Of a DNA stretch of 41,808 bases, positions 17,743 to 26,234 are shown piece by piece; the first letter of the stretch is position 1; every line of letters begins with the position of its first letter. The notes below the pieces were generated by a model. It made no database searches. It saw only the letters and a list, made by a program, of their open reading frames with translations, and had not been told where the DNA came from. The translations under genes and the position numbers were made by a program. This stretch comes from an uncultured Acidobacteriia bacterium. Its GTDB lineage: Bacteria > Acidobacteriota > Terriglobia > Bryobacterales > Bryobacteraceae. The stretch lies in contig CAIKAS010000252.1 of assembly GCA_903825445.1 (NCBI GenBank), positions 1-41,808 of the forward strand. Reading direction: 5' to 3'.

Positions 17743-17889
17743 GGCATGCGCTCATTTCCGGGCAGGACGGAGGCGCGCTTGCAGCCCTTCGATTGCCATC
17801 TTGCCGCATCGGGCTGGCATCTCCGGACGCTTCTCACTCCGGTGTAACCTGTTGATTGACCGGTAAGCGTTCACTGGTGCCAACGGACT

Positions 17890-18912
17890 ATGAAAATCAA
17901 GGAATTAGCGGAGAAGCTCGGCTGTGTTTTGGCTTGTCCTTCTGAGCAGGACGCCGAACGCGATATCACGGGAGTACGCGGGCTGGAGCAGGCCGGAACC
18001 GGCCAGATCACGTTTCTCTCTAATCCGAAATACGCCCCGAAATTGAAGCTTACTCAGGCTAGTGCCGTGCTCGCCTCTAAGGCAATCGACGACATCCCAA
18101 CGCTGATTTCGGCCAACCCGTATCATGACTACGCGCGTGCTCTCGAGCTGTTCTACCAGCCGCCGCGTCCAGTGCCGGGAGTTCATCCTTCCGCCGCAAT
18201 CGCCACCAGCGCCCGGATCGGCGAGGGCGCCCACATAGGAGCCTTCGTTGCGGTTGGAGAGGACGTCGTGATCGGCCGCAATGCGGTCCTGCATCCCCAT
18301 ACTGTGGTTTATGCGGGTGCCGTGATTGGCGACGATTTCACGGCACATTCGCATTCCGTCGTCCGCGAATTCTGCCGCATCGGAAACCGCGTCATCCTGC
18401 AAAACAATGTAGTGATTGGCGGCGATGGATTCGGATTTGCGAAACGTGCTGATGGAACGCACTACAAGATTGTTCAATCCGGTATCACCGTGATCGAGGA
18501 CGATGTCGAGATTCAGAGCCTGACTTCGGTAGATCGAGCATCGATGGGGGAAACGCGCGTTAAGCGCGGGGCCAAGGTGGATAGCCTGGTACAGGTAGGG
18601 CATAACTGCGTGGTTGGTGAGGACAATATCATCTGCGCGCAAACGGGTCTGGCCGGCAGCAGTGTATTAGAAAAAAACGTTCTGCTGGCGGGTCAGGTGG
18701 GTATTTCCGGCCATTTGACGATTCACGAAGGCGCGACTATCTACGCCCAAAGCGGCATCGGCGGGGATGTACCTGCGAAGTCACGCATGTCGGGCTCTCC
18801 CGCTTTCGACGCTGGCGAGTGGTTACGCGCTATCACCGCTTTCCAGAAACTTCCTGAAATCCTGCGGACGGTACGCGAACTGAAGAAACGATCCGATGAA
18901 GGAACGAAATAA
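17890..18912 (+). CDS. lpxD: UDP-3-O-acylglucosamine N-acyltransferase (LpxD)
   Basis: A 340-residue enzyme that adds the second, N-linked hydroxyacyl chain from acyl-ACP to UDP-3-O-acylglucosamine in lipid A synthesis. The N-terminal uridine-binding domain (residues 1-98, ITFLSNPKYAPKL) is followed by left-handed beta-helix hexapeptide repeats (about 99-300, such as IGAFVAVGEDVVIGRNAVLHP) and a short helical tail. The catalytic histidine is H238 in VQVGHNC, and GGDGFGFA (177-184) is a conserved loop. Length equals the E. coli enzyme. It is the first gene of a tight five-gene run; the LOG-family gene starts two bases after its stop. 17743-17889 upstream shows nothing I can name. Confidence 0.96.
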   Translation: MKIKELAEKLGCVLACPSEQDAERDITGVRGLEQAGTGQITFLSNPKYAPKLKLTQASAVLASKAIDDIPTLISANPYHDYARALELFYQPPRPVPGVHPSAAIATSARIGEGAHIGAFVAVGEDVVIGRNAVLHPHTVVYAGAVIGDDFTAHSHSVVREFCRIGNRVILQNNVVIGGDGFGFAKRADGTHYKIVQSGITVIEDDVEIQSLTSVDRASMGETRVKRGAKVDSLVQVGHNCVVGEDNIICAQTGLAGSSVLEKNVLLAGQVGISGHLTIHEGATIYAQSGIGGDVPAKSRMSGSPAFDAGEWLRAITAFQKLPEILRTVRELKKRSDEGTK

Positions 18913-18914
18913 TC

Positions 18915-19748
18915 ATGAGTGACAATCCGGCCACGCCGCGTTCCGCCCCTTCTGCGCCAACTCCGCGCCCCGCGCTGGCGTATCAGAACGGTCCCTTTCT
19001 GAATAGTCCGGACGCGAGAGTGCTTCGCATCATGTCGGAGTATCTCGAACCACTGTCGCACCTGCGAAAACAGCGGATTCGCGATACCGTCGTTTTCTTT
19101 GGCTCGGCACGGATTCGCGAGGACAGCCCGCTTGGCAAATATTACAACGACGCGCGGACGTTGGCGGCGATGGTTACAACATGGGCGAAGACCTTCCGCG
19201 AGCGGACCTATCGGTTCGTCGTCTGTTCCGGCGGCGGTCCCGGCATCATGGAGGCGGCCAACCGCGGCGCTTCCGACGCAAAAGGCAAGAACATCGGCCT
19301 CAATATCGGTTTGCCATTCGAGCAATTTCCTAACCCCTACATCACGCGCGAACTCAGTTTTGAGTTTCACTACTTCTTCATGCGCAAGTTCTGGTTTGCC
19401 TATATGTCGAAGGCACTCGTAGTCTTCCCCGGCGGTTTCGGCACCATGGACGAGATGTTTGAGATTCTCACTCTTGCCCAGACAAGAAAACTGGCGAAGA
19501 AGATTACTATCATCCTCTACGGTTCCGAATTCTGGAAGGAAATCATCAACTTTGACGCGCTGGTGAAATACGGCACAATCTCCGCTGAAGATATGAATCT
19601 TTTCCAGTTTGCCGACACACCCGAAGCCGCGCTGGAAATTCTTCAACGCACTTTGACCGAGCAGGTCGATACGGCAGCGGAAGGTGAAGTACCGGCGATT
19701 TCCCAAAGTGTGCGCCCCGTCCCGCCGAGTGGGGGGCTGGAGTTGTAG
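18915..19748 (+). CDS. LOG-family (TIGR00730-type) Rossmann protein
   Basis: A 277-residue protein with both LOG-family motifs: GGGPGIMEAANRGA (106-119) and PGGFGTMDE (172-180). Family members hydrolyse nucleoside 5'-monophosphates with a modified base (cytokinin riboside monophosphates in plants and some bacteria) or AMP-like molecules; older annotations call them lysine decarboxylases, which is incorrect. The protein is longer than the smallest LOG enzymes (about 190 residues) because of an N-terminal proline-rich stretch and extra helices. It sits two bases after lpxD and its stop overlaps the next start by one base, so it belongs to the same operon. Confidence 0.88.
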   Translation: MSDNPATPRSAPSAPTPRPALAYQNGPFLNSPDARVLRIMSEYLEPLSHLRKQRIRDTVVFFGSARIREDSPLGKYYNDARTLAAMVTTWAKTFRERTYRFVVCSGGGPGIMEAANRGASDAKGKNIGLNIGLPFEQFPNPYITRELSFEFHYFFMRKFWFAYMSKALVVFPGGFGTMDEMFEILTLAQTRKLAKKITIILYGSEFWKEIINFDALVKYGTISAEDMNLFQFADTPEAALEILQRTLTEQVDTAAEGEVPAISQSVRPVPPSGGLEL

Positions 19749-21676
19749 TGAGTGGGTATTCTATCGGTGGAATTCGGATCACCCGCTTGCGCGCGATCGT
19801 CGTGCTCGCGGTTCTGCTCGACCTCACTCTGACTGTTGTCGGCCGGGCTGAAGATTTGACTTCGCTGATTACCGTAGTGCTCGTGGTTCTCTGCGGCTGG
19901 AAGCTGATACGGTTGCTGCTTTTCAGGTCGCGACTCGTTTGGAAAGTTCGCAACCGCCTGATTGTTACTTACCTGTTCATAGCGGTTGTACCCATTGCCT
20001 TAATTTTGGCGTTCTTTCTGGTCGCTGGGTGGGCACTCAGTTCACAATTCGCCGGCTATTTGATTGGATCCGCGATGGAGCATCGTGAGATGGCCATTGA
20101 AACGCCTGCGCGTTTGCTGGCCCGCGAACTCCCCGCGGATCGGATGGCGATCGTCCAGCAACTCACAGCAACAGGCATTCCCTCTTTTGAAGCCATGGTA
20201 ACGGGTGGTCAGAGTTTTCGTTACCCGTCCGACGCCAAAATTCAGATGCCTCCGGGCGATTGGAAGGACTACACGGGGGTTGTCTACAAAGGCAACAGGC
20301 GTTATCTGATGTCGCTGGTCAACAGCGGACGTAACCGTTCCCTCATCCTTGTCCCGCTCACGCGAGAGGTGTTGGAGAACCTTGTGCCGGGTCTCGGAAG
20401 CCTCGGGATGCCCAGCCGATCCACAGTCCGAGGCTCGGACAGTTCTCCCCTCGACGAAACAGATATCGAGAGTCTGCAGGACGCTTTTGCCGGCAGGATT
20501 CCTCCGCAGCGCAACGTTCTGGATTTCGCCATCACGGGTCCGAACATGATTGCCATCGCCGATTGGAACCGTCCAAACTCCAGCACTTACGGTCGCATGG
20601 TGATTGAAACCCGTCTTTCCGCCATTCTCAATGTCATCTTCTCCAGCAAGATTGAAGATCCCTTACTGCCATTTATTCAACTGGCGTTCTCTATCATCGT
20701 TGTTCTGCTGCTGATCGCCGAAATGTACTCCTGGTACATCGGAGTTTCGATGACACGTACTCTCACTGGCGCGGTCCACAATCTGTACGAAGGAACCACG
20801 CTGATCGGCGAAGGCGCGTTCGCCCACCGCATTCCGGTGACAGGAAACGATCAGCTTGCTGAACTCGGCCATTCGTTTAATAAGATGGCAGCACAGTTGG
20901 AACAATTCGTCACCGTGACAAAGGAAAAGGAACGCCTGCTATCGGAGATTGCTATTGCAAGCGAAGTTCAAACCCGGCTGTTTCCTCACAAGCCGCCAAC
21001 TTGCAGGACCGTCGGGATGCTTGGCGTCTGCCATGCCGCGCGCATGGTCTCGGGCGACTATTACGACTACTTCATGGCAGCCGATGGCGAATTGGCCGTT
21101 GCGCTGGGCGATGTGGCGGGTAAAGGAATTTCAGCGGCGCTGCTAATGGCGTCGATTCAGTCGATTATGCGCACGCAGCTTTCCGACGGCAATGCCGCTG
21201 TGACGCCAGCGAACACCGTAGCCAGACTGAACCGATTGCTCTACGCCAGTACCTCTCCTGAGAAATACGCTACGTTCTTCTTCGGACTTTACAATGAGGA
21301 AACAAGGCAGCTGACTTACACGAACGCCGGGCATCTGCCTCCGCTGCTAATTCATGACGATACGTACGAGTTTCTGGAAGTGACCGGTTCGGTGGTTGGC
21401 GCGTTTCCGTCGCTCCACTATGAAGAGCGCACCGTACCCCTGGGTGCTGGCGACTTCCTGGTGGCTTATACCGACGGCATTACCGAACCCGAGAATTCCT
21501 ACGGTGAGGATTTCGGAGCGGACCGTCTGGCTGAAGTTGTCATGCGGCATCGCGACGCGGCGCCCGCTGAGATTGTTGAGAGGGTGTTGGAAGCCGTTCG
21601 TCAGTGGGATGCTTCTTCGGAGCAGGCGGATGATATGACTCTGATGATTATTGGAGGTCTTCATGCCAGTCACTAA
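19748..21676 (+). CDS. HAMP-SpoIIE/PP2C serine phosphatase membrane sensor
   Basis: A 642-residue signalling protein beginning at GTG, overlapping the preceding stop by one base. Membrane helices lie at about residues 15-32, 38-58 and 71-97, then an extracytoplasmic region of about 200 residues, another helix (about 308-330), a HAMP linker (about 332-390) and a SpoIIE/RsbU-type PP2C phosphatase domain (about 400-640). Metal-binding motifs are present: SGDYYDYF (about 436), GDVAGKG (about 454), YTDGITE (about 574) and DDMTLMII (about 628). Such phosphatases usually dephosphorylate an anti-anti-sigma factor, but no STAS or HPK-like partner is in this window. Its location after lpxD suggests a link to envelope state; that is inference. 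Confidence 0.92.
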   Translation: MSGYSIGGIRITRLRAIVVLAVLLDLTLTVVGRAEDLTSLITVVLVVLCGWKLIRLLLFRSRLVWKVRNRLIVTYLFIAVVPIALILAFFLVAGWALSSQFAGYLIGSAMEHREMAIETPARLLARELPADRMAIVQQLTATGIPSFEAMVTGGQSFRYPSDAKIQMPPGDWKDYTGVVYKGNRRYLMSLVNSGRNRSLILVPLTREVLENLVPGLGSLGMPSRSTVRGSDSSPLDETDIESLQDAFAGRIPPQRNVLDFAITGPNMIAIADWNRPNSSTYGRMVIETRLSAILNVIFSSKIEDPLLPFIQLAFSIIVVLLLIAEMYSWYIGVSMTRTLTGAVHNLYEGTTLIGEGAFAHRIPVTGNDQLAELGHSFNKMAAQLEQFVTVTKEKERLLSEIAIASEVQTRLFPHKPPTCRTVGMLGVCHAARMVSGDYYDYFMAADGELAVALGDVAGKGISAALLMASIQSIMRTQLSDGNAAVTPANTVARLNRLLYASTSPEKYATFFFGLYNEETRQLTYTNAGHLPPLLIHDDTYEFLEVTGSVVGAFPSLHYEERTVPLGAGDFLVAYTDGITEPENSYGEDFGADRLAEVVMRHRDAAPAEIVERVLEAVRQWDASSEQADDMTLMIIGGLHASH

Positions 21677-23225
21677 CCCCCGAAAAATACTTACGGTTGC
21701 GCAGATGAACGCGGTGGACCGGGCAACAATTGATGCTGGCATCCCCGGAATCATCCTGATGGAGAACGCGGCGCATGCGGTGGTCAGCTACATCGCCGAG
21801 CGATTTGCGCCGGTATCACGACAAAAGATAGTCATCGTCTGCGGCAAGGGTAATAATGGTGGCGACGGCCTGGCGATCGCGCGCATCCTGCATGCCCGGT
21901 TTCAGCCTTCGAACGTGTACGTCGTTTTAGTAGCGAGTCCGGTGGATCTGGCGGGTGATGCAGCCGCGAACCTCGCCATGCTGCACGGTGCCGGCCTTCG
22001 GGAAAGCTATGATTTCACTTCCGCGATGCGGGAAGCAACGCTCGTAGTGGATGCCGTCCTCGGAACAGGTCTGAAGGGTCCGGCGACTGGGGAGGCGCTG
22101 GATGCGATCCGTGCTATCAATACCCAGTTTGCACACGCAAAGGTTGTTGCTGTGGACATTCCGTCGGGATTAGCCGGAGACAGTCCGAATCCCCCTGGCG
22201 AATACGTGCGCGCCGATGTCACGGTCACCTTCACCGCACCGAAGATCTGCCACGCACTGCCGCCAGCGCGCGCGGTGATGGGTGATCTCAGAGTCGCGCC
22301 GATTGGAACTCAGGCGTCTATTTATGAAGACGACGCCTCGATTCGTCTCGCATTGATCACGCCTGAAAGTATCGCGACTATCTTCGCCCCGCGCATGAGT
22401 GATTCGAATAAAGGGCGATACGGCCATGTCCTGATCGTCGCGGGCTCTCGCGGTAAGTCCGGTGCGGCTGCCATGGCGGGAATCGCGGCTCTGCGGGCAG
22501 GTGCCGGGTTAGTGACGGTTGCGTGTCCCGAATCCGCGCTGTCCTCTGTCGCGGCGTTCAGCCTCGAGCTGATGACAGAGCCACTTCCAGAAACCGCGTC
22601 AGGGGTGATCTCGCGTCAAGCCAGTCCGCGAATTGCTGCGCTGGCGAGTTCCATGACGATCACCGCCATTGGGCCAGGAATCGGCACCGATGATGAAACG
22701 CGCGATGTTGTCCGGGAACTCTACGCGACGCTCGGCAAACCGCTGGTGGTGGATGCCGACGCCCTCAACTGCCTCGCAGGTGGCGACTGGCACTCATCCG
22801 GAGCGCCGAGAATTCTTACGCCCCATCCAGGTGAGATGTCTCGTCTCACTGGCCTCACGATTCCCGAAGTGCAGTCCGACCGAATTGCCGTTGCACGCGC
22901 GTTTGCGACGGAACGTAATGTGACGTTGGTCCTGAAAGGCGAGGGTACGTTGGTGGCGTTTCCGGATGGCCGCGTCTGGATCAACCCCACCGGCTCACCT
23001 GCTATGGCGACGGGCGGCACCGGCGATATTCTCACAGGGATGACCGCCGGACTTTCCGCACAGTTTCCGAACGATCTTGACCGCACTACAGCCGCCGCTG
23101 TTTATCTTCACGGCCTGGCGGGTGAATGCGCCGCGCGCCATCTGGGCGAACAACCCGTGATTGCCACAGATCTGCTGCGATATCTGTCTGAGGGGATTCG
23201 TGCCATCACGAACGTTTCACACTAA
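21663..23225 (+). CDS. nnr: Bifunctional NAD(P)HX epimerase / ADP-dependent NAD(P)HX dehydratase
   Basis: A 520-residue repair enzyme that restores hydrated NADH and NADPH. The ATG at 21663 follows GGAGGT; a TTG 12 bases upstream would cover that site and was not chosen. The N-terminal YjeF epimerase domain (1-220) has MENAAHAV and GKGNNGGDG (61-69). The C-terminal ribokinase-like dehydratase domain (about 240-515) has GSRGKSGAA, ITAIGPGIGTD, VVDADALN and GTGDILTG (about 450-457). The gene overlaps the phosphatase gene by 14 bases and tsaE by 26 bases. The nnr-tsaE adjacency is common in bacteria. Confidence 0.95.
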   Translation: MPVTNPRKILTVAQMNAVDRATIDAGIPGIILMENAAHAVVSYIAERFAPVSRQKIVIVCGKGNNGGDGLAIARILHARFQPSNVYVVLVASPVDLAGDAAANLAMLHGAGLRESYDFTSAMREATLVVDAVLGTGLKGPATGEALDAIRAINTQFAHAKVVAVDIPSGLAGDSPNPPGEYVRADVTVTFTAPKICHALPPARAVMGDLRVAPIGTQASIYEDDASIRLALITPESIATIFAPRMSDSNKGRYGHVLIVAGSRGKSGAAAMAGIAALRAGAGLVTVACPESALSSVAAFSLELMTEPLPETASGVISRQASPRIAALASSMTITAIGPGIGTDDETRDVVRELYATLGKPLVVDADALNCLAGGDWHSSGAPRILTPHPGEMSRLTGLTIPEVQSDRIAVARAFATERNVTLVLKGEGTLVAFPDGRVWINPTGSPAMATGGTGDILTGMTAGLSAQFPNDLDRTTAAAVYLHGLAGECAARHLGEQPVIATDLLRYLSEGIRAITNVSH

Positions 23226-23637
23226 GTCGGCCGAAGAAACGGTAGCCCTGGGTCGTAATCTCGCGGAGGAACTGCGCGGCGCCGTATTGCTGATCGGCAA
23301 TCTGGGGGCGGGGAAGACTACCCTCACAAAAGGCATTGTGGAAGGGCGTGGAGCAGCCGTCGCGGACGCTGTATCCAGCCCGACTTTCACTCTCATCCAC
23401 CAATACGGAGAGGAAAACCCCGTCTTCCATATCGATCTCTATCGGTTGGACGAGGCAAAGCAGGTGGAAAGCCTCGGGCTTGACGATCTGTTCGGCAGCG
23501 GCGCGCTGGTGCTTCTCGAATGGGCTGAGCGTTTTCCCGCACTAATGCCTGGGGATAGAACGGAGATCCGTCTGCGCGCCGTGTCGGAAGATGAGCGCGA
23601 AATCACCGTCTCATCACTATCTGTGAATCAGTCCTGA
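23200..23637 (+). CDS. tsaE: tRNA threonylcarbamoyladenosine biosynthesis ATPase TsaE
   Basis: A 145-residue P-loop ATPase that works with TsaB and TsaD to make t6A37 in ANN-decoding tRNAs. The GTG at 23200, preceded by AGGGG, gives the standard length; the frame opens earlier at TTG 23161. Motifs are GNLGAGKTT (33-41, Walker A), SSPTFTLIHQY (switch-like region), HIDLYRL and the late LLEWAERFP segment. It is the last gene of the lpxD operon and overlaps nnr. A long inverted repeat follows its stop. Confidence 0.95.
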   Translation: MPSRTFHTKSAEETVALGRNLAEELRGAVLLIGNLGAGKTTLTKGIVEGRGAAVADAVSSPTFTLIHQYGEENPVFHIDLYRLDEAKQVESLGLDDLFGSGALVLLEWAERFPALMPGDRTEIRLRAVSEDEREITVSSLSVNQS

Positions 23638-23640
23638 CGC

Positions 23641-23683
23641 AAATCGACCCGCGCAGCGGTCAATCCACAACGCGGGTCGATTT
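23641..23683. terminator. Bidirectional terminator hairpin between convergent genes
   Basis: AAATCGACCCGCG (23641-23653) and CGCGGGTCGATTT (23671-23683) are a perfect 13-bp inverted repeat with a 17-base loop, placed between the tsaE stop and the stop of the convergent DEAD-box helicase. The A/T ends of the stem can supply a short U-run in both directions. Confidence 0.75.
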
Positions 23684-23705
23684 AAAAACTAACTGATACT
23701 AAAGC

Positions 23706-24992
23706 TTAGCGGCCAGCTGCGAAACGGCTGCGGCGCGGCTTGAAAGAGGAGAAAGACGGCTTGCTGCCGAAACGCTTCGCCGCAGGTGCTTCGTGACGCG
23801 AAGCCTCATGACGCGGTTCATGGCGTCGGGGCATCTCGATCACAGGAGCGGCCGAACGATCCTCGCGCACGATGCCTTCCGGCAGATCGCGGCGCGTGAG
23901 CGTCATCTTGAGTGTGCGCTCAATCGCGCGAATGCTGTTGCGCTCGGCGCTGGTCGCAAAGGTGGAAGCCACACCGGCCGCGCCTGCGCGACCCGTACGT
24001 CCCACACGGTGGATAAAGTCTTCCGGGGCCTGAGGCAGGTCGTAGTTCACCACGTGAGCGATGTTATCCACGTGAATGCCACGAGCTGCAACGTCGGTGG
24101 CCACCAGTACGCGATACTGCCCGTCCTGGAAACCCTTCAATGCTGAATTGCGCTGATTCTGTGAGCGGTCGCCGTGAATCGCGGTAGATTTCACTCCGGC
24201 CACTGCCAGTTTCTTTGCCAGTTTCTCCGCGCCGTGCTTGGTGCGCGCGAATACGAGGAAAGAACCCTGCTGCGTCCTGAGCAGGCTGTTCAGCAGGCCG
24301 AGCTTGCGGTCCTGATCTACCTGATAAACATGCATTTCGATGTTTTCGGCAGGCTTCGTCGTAGAACCGACAGTGATACGCGTCGGATTCTTCATGTGCT
24401 TGGAGATCAGTGCCGCCGTGGCGCCGGTCTCAAATGTCGCCGAGAAAAACAGCGTCTGGCGATCGGTGTGCGTCAACTTGAGGATGCGTTCCACGTCGGG
24501 AATGAATCCCATGTCGAGCATGCGGTCGGCTTCGTCCAGAACCGCGATTTTCACCGCGTCCAGAACTACCAGCCGGCGTTTCAGGAAGTCGCACAGACGG
24601 CCAGGGGTCGCAATTACGACCTGCACGCCGCGCTTCATTGCCTGCAACTGCTTCTGTTCACTCATGCCGCCCACGACGACTGCGGCACGAATGCCGGTGT
24701 TGATCGCTACCGCGGTGAAAGCTTCATAAATTTGTATTGCAAGTTCGCGCGTCGGAGTGAGGACGAGGACCTGCGGTTTGCTGCCCAACGTGGCCCGTCC
24801 CAGGATTTCAATAATCGGGAGCGAGAAGGCCAACGTCTTGCCAGTGCCCGTTTGGGCGGTGGCTACTATGTCGAGGCCTTGAAGAGCGGGGGGAATAGCC
24901 TGCGCCTGGATCGGCGTGGGCTCAACGAATTTCGCCGACGCAAGGTTCTTGCGCAGGACGGGTGATGCAATTAAATCTGAAAAGGTTGTCAT
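23706..24992 (-). CDS. DEAD-box ATP-dependent RNA helicase, RhlE-like
   Basis: A 428-residue RNA helicase with all core motifs: the Q motif (F4 and the PTPIQ segment, 24-30), AQTGTGKT (46-53), PTRELA (80-85), TPGRL, DEAD (153-156), SAT, ATDVAARGIHV and HRVGRTGRAG. The tail after about residue 370 is short, basic and rich in Arg, Ser and His, typical of RhlE-like enzymes that act on rRNA or mRNA structures. It converges on tsaE and shares the terminator hairpin. Its leader is unusual: a perfect 19-bp tandem duplication ends four bases before the ATG and no Shine-Dalgarno sequence is visible. Confidence 0.95.
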   Translation of the reverse strand: MTTFSDLIASPVLRKNLASAKFVEPTPIQAQAIPPALQGLDIVATAQTGTGKTLAFSLPIIEILGRATLGSKPQVLVLTPTRELAIQIYEAFTAVAINTGIRAAVVVGGMSEQKQLQAMKRGVQVVIATPGRLCDFLKRRLVVLDAVKIAVLDEADRMLDMGFIPDVERILKLTHTDRQTLFFSATFETGATAALISKHMKNPTRITVGSTTKPAENIEMHVYQVDQDRKLGLLNSLLRTQQGSFLVFARTKHGAEKLAKKLAVAGVKSTAIHGDRSQNQRNSALKGFQDGQYRVLVATDVAARGIHVDNIAHVVNYDLPQAPEDFIHRVGRTGRAGAAGVASTFATSAERNSIRAIERTLKMTLTRRDLPEGIVREDRSAAPVIEMPRRHEPRHEASRHEAPAAKRFGSKPSFSSFKPRRSRFAAGR

Positions 24993-24996
24993 CTAT

Positions 24997-25034
24997 TGGT
25001 TTGGTACAGAAAAAATGGTTTGGTACAGAAAAAA
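24997..25034 (-). repeat. Perfect 19-bp tandem duplication in the helicase leader
   Basis: Positions 24997-25015 and 25016-25034 are identical (TGGTTTGGTACAGAAAAAA on the plus strand). Read in the direction of the helicase gene each unit is a T6 run followed by CTGTACCAAACCA, and the second unit ends four bases before the start codon. The rest of 24993-25285 shows only a weak wobble-paired hairpin near 25155-25170 and the ribosome-binding site of the next gene. Confidence 0.85.
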
Positions 25035-25285
25035 TCGGCGAGGTCCAATACTACAGTTACCGAAAGGGAAAGCGCGGATCAACTTCGTATACAACCGTAG
25101 TTTAGCACATCGGCAGTGCGAAATGTTTTCTTGAAGGCTACTCGATTGATCCCGGGGTGCGAAATTGCGCCAAATAACCCATTAGGAGCAGCCCGTCGGC
25201 CTGGATGCAGCTTTGTTTCCCGCAGATAGCGCAGTTTTTCCTGGTAAGACAAATGCACGTGTAACGGCGAAGTCAGGAGGTTTTT

Positions 25286-26227
25286 ATGAAGAGAACCATC
25301 GGATTGGCCTCGGCGCTTGGGGCGTCGTTTTTGCTTTTTGCATTAATGGCCGCCGGTCAGCATGTCTCGCCGCCCGCGCAAACCGGGCGGTTGATCGTGA
25401 CAATCGGTCATCATTATGGACATGAGCCACCCATGCTGCGGGCCGAAGACATCCTCGTCAAGACACCCGAATACGATACCCTCCTGGTCACCAGCTTGGT
25501 GCCGCTGAAAGGTGATCGTGCTGGCTTGGAGTTATACATTGTCGTGGACAACTGTTCCAGCTGTGAAGCGGGCACTAAATTCCAGGAACTGAGTCGGTTC
25601 ATTGCTTCACAGCCAGCTACCACTTCGGTCGGTATAGCGTACATCGACAATGGTCGAATCAGCATTGCGGTGACCCCGACACTCGACCGCGCTCGCACAC
25701 AAAAGGCTCTCAACACCCCGGCTGGCAGCAAGCCGGCCAGTCCGTTCGATCCACTGAAAGAACTGATCGCGCGTTGGCCCGAAACCACGGCGCGCCGTGC
25801 TGTGCTGATGGTCACAAATGGGGTGAATCCCTCGGCCCATGAAGGGGAGTTGGATGCATCGGCAGAAGGGGCGATTGAAGCCGCGCAACGAGCTGGCGTG
25901 ACGGTCTATGCGTTGTACCACCCCAGCGCGGACTACGCCACCTCAGATGGGGCGAAGATCTATGATGGACAGGTTCAACTGGCGCACGTAGCGCGAGATA
26001 CCGGTGGAGAAGCGTATTTTATCGGATTCGGCCCACTGCCATCCGTGGCGCCGTTCCTCGAAGACGTCGCAGATCATCTCGCAAATCAATACGAACTGCT
26101 TTTTACGGAGACGCCGGGTAAGCCTGGCGGCGCGTTGCAGGAAGTGACGGTCAAGACGAAGACTGGCGATGTCGAATTGATGGCTCCGGAACGGGCATGG
26201 ATTCCCGCCGAAAACCGAGGCCGGTAG
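25286..26227 (+). CDS. Secreted VWFA-like domain protein
   Basis: A 313-residue protein with an AGGAGG site (25275-25280) five bases before its ATG and a signal peptide (residues 5-24). The core resembles the VWFA-related proteins common in acidobacteria: a LYIVVDNCSSC strand-loop at about 84-93, RRAVLMVTNG in the middle and VTVYALYHP after it. The metal site normally reads DxSxS; here it is D88-x-C90-x-S92, with the first serine replaced by cysteine, and another cysteine at 93. A late DTGGEAYFIG segment and the LANQYELLFTE strand fit the family. Function is unknown; adhesion or protein interaction is typical of VWFA domains. A broken membrane-protein gene follows. Confidence 0.75.
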   Translation: MKRTIGLASALGASFLLFALMAAGQHVSPPAQTGRLIVTIGHHYGHEPPMLRAEDILVKTPEYDTLLVTSLVPLKGDRAGLELYIVVDNCSSCEAGTKFQELSRFIASQPATTSVGIAYIDNGRISIAVTPTLDRARTQKALNTPAGSKPASPFDPLKELIARWPETTARRAVLMVTNGVNPSAHEGELDASAEGAIEAAQRAGVTVYALYHPSADYATSDGAKIYDGQVQLAHVARDTGGEAYFIGFGPLPSVAPFLEDVADHLANQYELLFTETPGKPGGALQEVTVKTKTGDVELMAPERAWIPAENRGR

Positions 26228-26234
26228 AAATTCG

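Noticed and set aside
18741-19706. A 321-residue open frame on the minus strand
   Set aside because: Antisense to lpxD and the LOG-family gene, both certain.
25150-25175. A GGTGCG/TGCGCC hairpin in the gap before the VWFA-like gene
   Set aside because: It needs two G-U pairs and has no following U-run, so neither a terminator nor a riboswitch can be supported.
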